From Bryum argenteum (Eukaryota; Streptophyta; Bryopsida; Bryales; Bryaceae): 64,000 bases of DNA. Of the stretch, positions 57,136 to 64,000 are shown piece after piece. The notes under the pieces are model-generated. The model was not told where the DNA came from, did no database searches, and worked only from the letters and a program-made list of their open reading frames with translations. The stretch is taken from positions 10,271,001 through 10,335,000 of the forward strand of contig CM073325.1 of assembly GCA_037043015.1 (NCBI GenBank). Direction: 5' to 3'. Every line of letters starts with the position of its first letter. The first letter of the stretch is position 1. Made by a program: the position numbers and the translations under genes.

Positions 57136-58369
57136 CCCACACAACAAGCACTCGAGTAGTACTCTTGACGACATGAAAGGGTCGGAGTCTCTAGGCTACT
57201 CATGAGAGCACATAGGGGTCACAATCGGTACCTATGCAGACCATGCAATTTCCCTGAACCCTTATTAACCCCTCAAGTAGAAAGCTCATGGATGTCAATA
57301 AAACCCCTTAAAGACAAAAAACTCTTTAAGTGCAAGATGATAATTCCAAACTTTTTACAACCATACTACCAAGGGGGGTTGGCTCCTCAACGAACGAATG
57401 TCTATTTTTTGAAAAAATAAGGTTCGTCTGCCAAAAAGGAATTTTTCAAAATTCATTCTTTTGTTTTTTTTTTGATATAATATCCCAACTTTTAGATACC
57501 CTTTCGTCACATCAAAGAGATTTTTGGATAATATTTTCCTAAAATTTTCAATACCCTTTTCATAATATATAATTTTCCAACTTTTTGTATCTCTTGGCAT
57601 GTAATTTCTAATTTTTCATTATAAAAGAAAAAAAATAGAATTATTTATGAACAAACCTGCTATGGTGGTATGGTAAGTCACACGTATGAAACCTTAAGAT
57701 CTTACACATAACTCGTCCACGTATGTGTGTGTACCAAAATGTAGTTTCAAATAAATTTCTTATTGTAAGATTCTAACATTCAAAATATGAAAAAAATAAA
57801 AAATAAAAAATAAAAAATAAAAATAAATGGTTCCCTTATTGCAAAATGGGTTCCAAGTTTTTTGTGATCCAAAGGACCAATTTTAAGAGTGAATGTGAAT
57901 TGTGGCATTTCAAATTCTCGTAATAGAACCAAATAGAACCAAATATTAATATTCTCGTAGTAGAACCCTTTTTAATAACACCCTTTTTAATAATATTAAC
58001 GTAATAGAACCAAATATTTCTCTTTGGTTGTTAATATGAGAAAATATTATATGCACGAATATTAGACATACAATGGTGAAAACAACCCAAAATTTTTATG
58101 AAGGATAAATTGTTCAAAACTAGGTCCCTTGCACAAAAATGAAAGCCATAATCGCTCTTACACCTTGGATTACATTTAAGACTTCTACCACAGAAATGAG
58201 ATTCAAATTGGAAATTAATTCTACAAACAAAGTAGAAATCCAAAAGATATTAAAGAATAACAACCCCTTAGAATGTATTCTTTTATTTTTTTTATTTTTT
58301 TGGTATGAGTATAAAACTTTCTTGTGAATTCAAGCTTCTATATTGCCACATACATCATTTGATGCAAGA
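57136..58369. other. AT-rich stretch
   Basis: Contains an (AAAAAT)n low-complexity run at about 57788-57830 and otherwise AT-rich unique sequence. No gene seen. Confidence 0.5.
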
Positions 58370-58580
58370 AAAGCCAAGGCACCACAAGCCTTGGCTTGGT
58401 GGTTAGGGCTCATGGTCCACAAAAAGGAGTTCGTGGGTTTTATTCCCCATGCCGGCATGTGCTCACTACTATAGTCCACCCAACTATTGTGCGGGGTCCT
58501 TGGACCTTGTTGTATGGGTACCTCAAAGCCCATGTGGGGGGATATTATGTCAAGTATCTTCAAGGCACTAGTAACTAGCT
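58370..58580 (+). mobile_element. tRNA-derived SINE-like element
   Basis: TGGCTTGGTGGTTAGGGCT (58390-58408) is a good pol III A box, and GTGGGTTTTATTCCCC (58433-58448) is a B-box-like word at typical spacing. It is followed by about 130 bp of tRNA-unrelated body. No clear poly(A) tail or target duplication is seen. Confidence 0.45.
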
Positions 58581-58604
58581 AGAAACTAGCGGAGGTATAG
58601 TGTC

Positions 58605-59195
58605 AGGATTGCAGTTGTGCGAACAGTGAGCCCTGAGCAGTGAGCGATGAGCAGATTTTAAACCAGCGGTGAGCAAATTTTTTGAAATTTTTTGGATGCT
58701 AGACCATGAATCCTAGACCATGCTACAGATTAGTTTGGATTGAATCTCCGCATCTACATACGCTATATGTTAGTCCTATGATTAGGTGCTCCACATTGTA
58801 TGTGATATTGTTTCACAACTTATTAAAATTAATTATATCAATACCTACATGTACAACAAACCTTGCCAATTTGTCTAACTTGGAGTACTATTCACTTAGA
58901 AATATTACCTTGGGAACGTCTTGTCATTTTCAAAGTGTGATTTACTGTCGAGTTTTGTAGATCAAGTCCAACCTAATTCAGAGAATGTAAGCCTTATTTC
59001 CACGGGTTTGGGTCAATAAATCCGCGGTAATAAGTCAAGAATATTCGAATATTCCTGAGAATATTCGAAAATGATTCTGTAATACCAAAAATTTATCTAT
59101 TTTTAGATTTTTTTTGCTAAAAATACAAACTCGGTCCTAAAAATTTGAAAACTTACCGCTCACCGCTCAACGCTCACACGGTAGCAACGTCCTCC
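58605..59195. mobile_element. Non-autonomous TIR element with TGAGCG subterminal repeats
   Basis: The left end carries GTGCGAACAGTGAGC, TGAGCAGTGAGCGATGAGCA and GCGGTGAGCAAATTTTTTG. The right end, read on the minus strand, carries GTGTGAGCGTTGAGCGGTGA and GCGGTAAGTTTTC. Length is about 590 bp with an AT-rich, non-coding body. An isolated similar end lies at 10276-10330. The repeat-rich ends resemble hAT-type non-autonomous elements, but I could not find an 8-bp target duplication. Confidence 0.6.
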
Positions 59196-61214
59196 CTTCG
59201 ACTCTTGTTATGTTAATGAGATTTAATAAATTCTTAATAACAATAAAGTACCACCTACGGAAATCCTTCAAAATCTTTAAAACTCTTCATACCGTGTATA
59301 CTCTCATGGGCAAACCACCCTACTACCGGGAAGGATCACCAAGGGCAAACAGAGAAAACCGGCTGCATTAGGTCGGGCAACCTGCAAAGGATCGCTAGCA
59401 AGTAATCGTGTTCTTTTATATATGTAGATTTTATTAGTTATTTACACAACCTCCATTTTCACTCATGATTATTATGATTTTCACATATCATAATAATGAG
59501 AATATGAAGAGTCCATTCGTGACCTTATTACACAATTTCTATTTTCAGTAATATTAGTACTTTTCAGTAACTTTTAGTAATTTTGAGTATGTTATCACTA
59601 ATTTTAGTAACTTCAATTATATTTCAATTAATACAACTAGTAAAGGGCATGTAAAGGCAAACAATCATAGGCAAGGGCTAAAATTGAAGTCAACCTCCAT
59701 TATCATTTCTTATGTAAAATCATGAATTTTGGAATATCATGATGATGATGGGTTGCCAAACCGGGTCACTAGTGATAATTGCAATTTTGAGAATATCTTG
59801 ATTTTCTATGAAAGTGGTCACTAGTGATAACTGCAATATTGAGAATATCTTGATTTTCTATGAAAGATCATAATTTTTTAGAATATATTTTACGATAAAA
59901 ATGAAGGCTTGTTAAAGAGTGTTCATTCACAATAATTGTGATATGGCTAATATCATAATTTTGGGTAAAATATCATGAAATCCCGGTAGCTCCTAAACGC
60001 ACTCTTGGTGTAGGTCATGTGAGTTATAGATTACAAGATCATAACATAAGAGTACCCAAAATCAGGGTTGTCTTCTTCGACACATTTTCAGCAATGTTTG
60101 TCGAGTTGTCGTGTTCGTTGTGTTCGTGATCTAAAGGAGTGTCTGGTACGTTATACAATTTGGATGAAATATGCTCGAATATCCAAGAATATGTGGGAAT
60201 ATTCTAGAATATTCTAAGTATATTTTTAAAATATGGTATATTCTCAAACAAAGAGTTGGAAATCGCAAGGGGATGTTGCAATTCGTATTTACAAATTTAC
60301 AAATCACGCTTGATCTCTTATCGTGTGCCATAGAAAGTTATGCTTGAGTATGTGTTGAAATTACAAAAGATGAAATTATGTGTTGAAATTACCAAAGTCA
60401 AATTATGTGCTGAAATTACAAATTATGTGTTAGAATTACACAACTATGATTTGAGACTTCGAGTATGCTTTCAAATGTAATTCTTTCCAATGAACCATAT
60501 ATTATTGTATCGTGTTGTCAATGTAATAATTTTGAATAATATTGATAATTTCATATTATATACAACAACCAAAGTAGTTCAATCTTAAATATTCTCTTTG
60601 TTCACATGCCTCCATTCCATGTTTTTCCTCTTTAAATAGTCAAGTTTAAATTCAAGGTGCTCAGATTCAATATATGACTTAATTTGAAGTATGAAGCTGT
60701 AAAATCAAGTACCTAACTTGTGTAGGTGTGAGTTTTTAAATTCACTTTTCTCACCCTTTCAAATTTCATAAAGTCCTTAAAGTTGAAATAGATGTTTTTT
60801 GAACTTTTTGTAAAATGATAAGATCAACCATAGTTGTTGATGCAAGGAGTAGTTTTAGTAAAAGCTTGGTCTTGCAAGGGCCACACTATTTGAAAAAAAT
60901 CACTCATACAAATTGTCATTTGAACTATAAAATTTCACTTTCCGAATGCATCATTAGAAGGTGACCAATTAGGCATTAAAATATAAGTGGAAAGTTAAAT
61001 ACAATGAGAGGTACATACCGTGGTACCTGGATAAGATCAACCTCGTTAGGATCAACGTCTAGTTAAGAACGTTGTCCTTGTCCCTTTATCATGCAAAGAG
61101 GCATTGTTTCATGATGGTCAACGCTTGGATAAGATCAATGTTTTTGTTTGTCCGAAAACGTATATCTAATCCAAGCACCACTATAGCAAATTCTTCGGAA
61201 AAAAAGCCTCGGGC
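59196..61214. other. AT-rich stretch with short tandem duplications
   Basis: 59764-59869 holds two copies of a roughly 53-bp unit ('ggtcactagtgataa(t/c)tgcaa'). 60355-60440 holds four copies of ATGTG(T/C)TGAAATTAC-like units. 59040-59080 and 60170-60240 contain 'gaatattc' words. No gene seen. Confidence 0.55.
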
Positions 61215-61960
61215 TTAATTCGGTGTTTAACCCCTAAAGGTCCAGGAAAGCGAAACCTGTTTTTTGGAGTCCAAAATTCAGCCAACTTTGACCATTATAA
61301 TCTCACAAATGAAGAAGAATCAACAGTTCAATTTTGGCAAGTAGGTGGAAGGTTAAGTTAACTTCGAGATCCTACAGTTGGATCTTCCAAATTATTCTTA
61401 GATTGAGAGTTTTTAGGCCTGAAGTAAGGGAATGTCCATTTTTACAGTTTTGCATCAAGAACCTTTAGGGGTTAAGGATTAAAACTTTTCAGATCAGTAA
61501 GGCATCTCAATGAAGGCAAGTAGGCAACCAATTCGATGTGAATCTCCCAATCTAAGTTTTTAAATATTTCATTCAAAAGCTTCATCAACTATTGCAATCT
61601 ATCATTAACATGAGGCTCCTCATCCTCCATTTCACTTTGAAGAGGCCTCAGAAACGGGCCATAATTATTGCATGACTTGAAGGAATTAATTCCTTTGCAC
61701 TAGTAAAAGAAATGATAAAAAATTTGTTGGCGTAACCCCTAAAGTCCTTGGTGTTTTTTGGGAGCTTGATATTTCAAAACTGCAATTATGGCACCTTTGT
61801 GCATTCATGTGAGTGTCAACCAATTTATTTTTTACTCTCTTTAAAATTTGAATTGAATGATCTTGTATCTAAGACTATATGTAGATTGATCTTTTCGAAG
61901 GCTGCCCTTGTAGATTTGGTAAACATTGACTTGGGTCACTTTGAAACTAAAGTAGTGTTT
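61215..61960. repeat. Two further diverged copies of the CCCCTAAAGG repeat family
   Basis: 61228 AACCCCTAAAGGTCCAGG with 'tataatctcacaaatga', and 61734 TAACCCCTAAAGTCCTTGG with 'aaggctgcccttgtag' and 'gacttgggtcactttgaaa', which match parts of 35.64-36.02 kb. The retrotransposon is inserted in the second copy. Confidence 0.6.
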
Positions 61961-62127
61961 TGTTACCCGATGACGTCAGTCGGGTAACCACGCCGGCCCA
62001 TGCGGGAGCAGCAGCGGCAACAGGGATAGCGCAGCATTTTCGGCGGAGGCACCAACAGTTAGCTGCAGATGCCTCGGCAGTCGATTGCGGCACCGTTCGG
62101 TGCCAGGGCTATCCACGGCAGCCGTAG

Positions 62128-62135
62128 TATAAAAG
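62128..62135 (+). promoter_or_regulatory. LTR TATA box
   Basis: TATAAAAG within GTAGTATAAAAGGCAGTG, about 170 bp into the LTR; transcription would start some 25-35 bp downstream, defining the U3/R boundary. Confidence 0.7.
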
Positions 62136-62307
62136 GCAGTGAAAAATAGGAGAGAGGGCACTCGTTTTTTGGTAGTCACAGTAGCAGTATAGATTCGCCA
62201 TACACAGAGTATACACTCATTTTTCACATGTATTTTGGATCTGCTGTGTAATAAGAAGGCCAAGAGCCGAAGTCTTTCCTCTCCCATGTCTGCGTATTGA
62301 AATCTCC

Positions 62308-62331
62308 CCCTCTCTCTCTCTCTCTCTCTCC
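62308..62331 (+). repeat. (CT)n microsatellite in the LTR
   Basis: A continuous CT dinucleotide run in the probable R/U5 leader region; pyrimidine runs are common in plant 5' untranslated regions. Confidence 0.9.
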
Positions 62332-62741
62332 TTCACCAATCTGTCTATCGGGGATTGCAAGAGTCAGCCTCGAATAAACCCTAACCTCGCTATCCGATTG
62401 TGTGCCTCTGGCACTTCTGACTTCACTGGGACTCCGCGGTTACCTCGTTTTGTCTGTTGGATTACCGAACCGAGGATGCAGCCTCGGTAGGACTCCACAC
62501 ACAGTTGATACCACGGATTAAAGTTAACTGCGGAGCACTGGCTCTACACCCGCCCCACCTCGGTATCAGGGATCACCGTGGACTCTGTGTTCACTGCTAC
62601 CACCGAAGTCAACCTTTGCTCCTCGGTCTTACTGACCAAGGTTCAGATTCCCTACTGAGGCCTCTCTCTCTCATAAAAAGTTATCTTCGGTACCCTGAGC
62701 TCGTAAGGCGTTCCATTCCTCGACAACCCAGGACAACATTT

Positions 62742-62762
62742 TGGCGACCATGCTGGGGATGG
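62742..62762 (+). other. Probable tRNA primer-binding site
   Basis: TGGCGACCATGCTGGGGATG starts 3 bp after the LTR end. It opens with TGG, complementary to the universal CCA tRNA tail, as in plant Ty3-type elements. I do not assign the tRNA species. Confidence 0.6.
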
Positions 62763-62812
62763 AACGTTGAGTCAGCCCGAAGAATAGAAAAGAAAACATC
62801 CAACAAGGCAAC

Positions 62813-64000
62813 ATGCCTCCCCGAAAAGCAACAGAGAAAGCTGCGGAACCTGAAGAGGCCGCACCCCAAGATGACCAAGATACCACGAGAGAATTGCTCC
62901 AGTGGATGAAACAACAAATGACAGATTTGGCGGCGAAAAACGACGCCACCAATGCCAAGATAGAATTGTTGAACGCACACTATCTCCAGGGGGTAGGAAC
63001 CTCAACAACTGTTCCACCCATGGTTACCATGGCTGGACCATCACAGCTACCACCGATGGATCCCGCAATGGCCGCTTCTATGGCGTCCAGAGAAAGAGAT
63101 CGGCTCATTAAGTTGCCAAAGATACCATACCCAGTCTTTGATGACTCCGGCGACCCCGACTGGCACATACGTAGATTTAAGGTGATAGCGCGGACCAACG
63201 GTGTCACCAGCACCGAAGACTTGCAGAATATCTTCGGAACCACGCTCCAAGGCAATCATATCAATTGGTACATTGATTTCGAAACCGAGCATTTGTTACC
63301 AACATGGGAAGAAATGGAGCGTAGCTTCTTGCAGAAATTCCGGAAACTAAAAACAAGCTCGGAAATACTTCGAGCTTTAGGAAACATACAACAAGAAAGA
63401 AGCGAGCCTGTCGACAAATTTTATGACAGATTCAAGCAGTTGGCCGACAAACTCAGTCAACGGCCTGAAGAGGATTACTTATGCGAATGGTTCAAAAAGG
63501 GCCTGTTACCGTGGATACAACAAGGCATCATTATCCGCGGTGTTAAGACACTACAGGACATACTCACAGCTGCCAATGATATCAGCAGGGAATTCAGCGT
63601 CATCGACAGATCACCGACACCGTTGCTCCCGCTACCAAGGATGCCTGTCCGGGTGACAAATATACCATGTAACACCTGCGGCAAGTTACATGCAGGACGC
63701 TGTTGGTTTTCCAATACACCCGCTAAAACGGAAGATGTTCGACCCACGCGAACTAAAGCAGCATCTATGTACCCAGAAGAAGTTGATGTGGATGCATTCC
63801 AACCTGGCAGAAACGATGGATGTTGGGAATGCGGATCCCCACACCACCGACGAAGCCAGTGCCCGGTGTTGAAACAGCGCTGGGCCAACACCCGTGTTAC
63901 CATAGACACCAAGGCACCCTCCGGCAGCACCGAGGCCAACAGGAGGGGGGGAGTTACACTTACTGAAGTCCACGGCACTAACGTGGCTACCATAAGCACC
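62813..64000 (+). CDS. Retrotransposon Gag polyprotein, 5' part (runs off the window)
   Basis: ATG at 62813 (MPPRKATEKAAEPEEAA) opens a 396-codon frame that continues past the window edge. After a helical N terminus comes the retrotransposon Gag core: LIKLPKIPYPVFDDSG, DPDWHIRRFKVIA, TWEEMERSFLQKFRK and a VDKFYDRFKQLADKL segment, as in the capsid domain of Ty3-type plant elements. Near the end is CWECGSPHHRRSQC, a CX2CX4HX4C zinc knuckle (Cys337, Cys340, His345, Cys350), preceded by a CNTCG-like motif. Gag forms the particle that packages element RNA. No stop or frameshift is seen, so the element is probably young. Protease, reverse transcriptase and integrase would lie beyond 64000. The Ty3 assignment rests on Gag and PBS only. 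Confidence 0.85.
   Translation, partial: MPPRKATEKAAEPEEAAPQDDQDTTRELLQWMKQQMTDLAAKNDATNAKIELLNAHYLQGVGTSTTVPPMVTMAGPSQLPPMDPAMAASMASRERDRLIKLPKIPYPVFDDSGDPDWHIRRFKVIARTNGVTSTEDLQNIFGTTLQGNHINWYIDFETEHLLPTWEEMERSFLQKFRKLKTSSEILRALGNIQQERSEPVDKFYDRFKQLADKLSQRPEEDYLCEWFKKGLLPWIQQGIIIRGVKTLQDILTAANDISREFSVIDRSPTPLLPLPRMPVRVTNIPCNTCGKLHAGRCWFSNTPAKTEDVRPTRTKAASMYPEEVDVDAFQPGRNDGCWECGSPHHRRSQCPVLKQRWANTRVTIDTKAPSGSTEANRRGGVTLTEVHGTNVATIST

Larger units (their letters stand above)
61961..62738 (+). mobile_element. 5' LTR of an LTR retrotransposon
   Basis: Begins TGTTACCCGATGACGTCAGT and ends GGACAACA, so TGTT...AACA termini and 778 bp. A TATA box lies at 62128-62135, a (CT)n run at 62308-62331, and a primer-binding site and gag follow directly. 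The first 28 bases form an inverted repeat, GTTACCCGA / TCGGGTAAC, around TGACGTCA, a bZIP/CRE-type site, which may serve as an enhancer. The 3' LTR lies outside the window, so LTR length is inferred from the PBS. Confidence 0.8.

Noticed and set aside
62457..62909. 150-codon frame before gag
   Set aside because: It spans the LTR/PBS boundary and overlaps the start of gag in another frame, which has clear Gag blocks and a zinc knuckle.

Overview
The window looks like nuclear DNA of a land plant, probably an early-diverging one (bryophyte, lycophyte or fern grade). Genes are split by short GT-AG introns, the DNA between them is AT-rich, and families typical of plant nuclear genomes are present (RING-CH, eRF1, DUF7869, plant-type LTR retrotransposon, MULE/CACTA/SINE traces). 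No organelle or bacterial gene order is visible, and I cannot name the species from sequence alone.

Layout. 1-7.8 kb: a tandemly duplicated locus with one apparently intact RING-CH (C4HC3) gene, 6207-7785, and an upstream paralogue, 3303-4426, that has lost the RING exon but keeps frame. 8.5-11 kb: a MITE, a recent 291-bp triplication and small SINE/TIR fragments. 11.2-15.4 kb (minus): a ten-exon gene joining a ParB/Srx-like domain to a degenerate DNA N4/N6-methyltransferase-like domain, interrupted by a single amber codon. 15.5-19.0 kb: a degenerate array built around a conserved 17-bp core, just upstream of that gene. 20.3-24.05 kb (minus): an intact three-exon DUF7869 transposase-like gene with a MULE-type MITE in its second intron. 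24.3-26.0 kb: a cluster of imperfect palindromes (core CGGCCG). 27.2-28.8 kb: transposon ends. 30.8-33.1 kb: a decayed eRF1 copy. 33.6-34.9 kb: a C2H2 zinc-finger fragment followed by a possible 2-oxoglutarate dioxygenase-like piece. 38.9-41.3 kb: a dense array of the same palindrome. 41.4-50.2 kb (plus): a second, diverged ParB-like/methyltransferase-like gene whose later exons join in phase 0 to an FCP1/NLI-type phosphatase domain; the palindrome recurs in its introns. 51.0-51.5 kb: a long fold-back repeat. 53.6-62 kb: AT-rich DNA with many short tandem duplications, a SINE-like element and a TIR element. 61.96-64 kb: the 5' LTR, primer-binding site and gag of an LTR retrotransposon that runs off the window.

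Main idea. Two ParB-like plus methyltransferase-like genes occur within 40 kb, and each lies next to its own high-copy short DNA motif: the 17-bp core for the first, the roughly 20-bp palindrome for the second. The palindrome also clusters beside the DUF7869 transposase-like gene. In bacteria and phages ParB domains bind short repeated, often palindromic sites and are sometimes fused to DNA methyltransferases. A plant mobile-element system with a ParB-MTase-like protein and cognate repeat arrays is therefore a reasonable but unproven hypothesis. Several catalytic motifs look degenerate, and the second gene carries several apparent frameshifts, so some of these copies may be dead.
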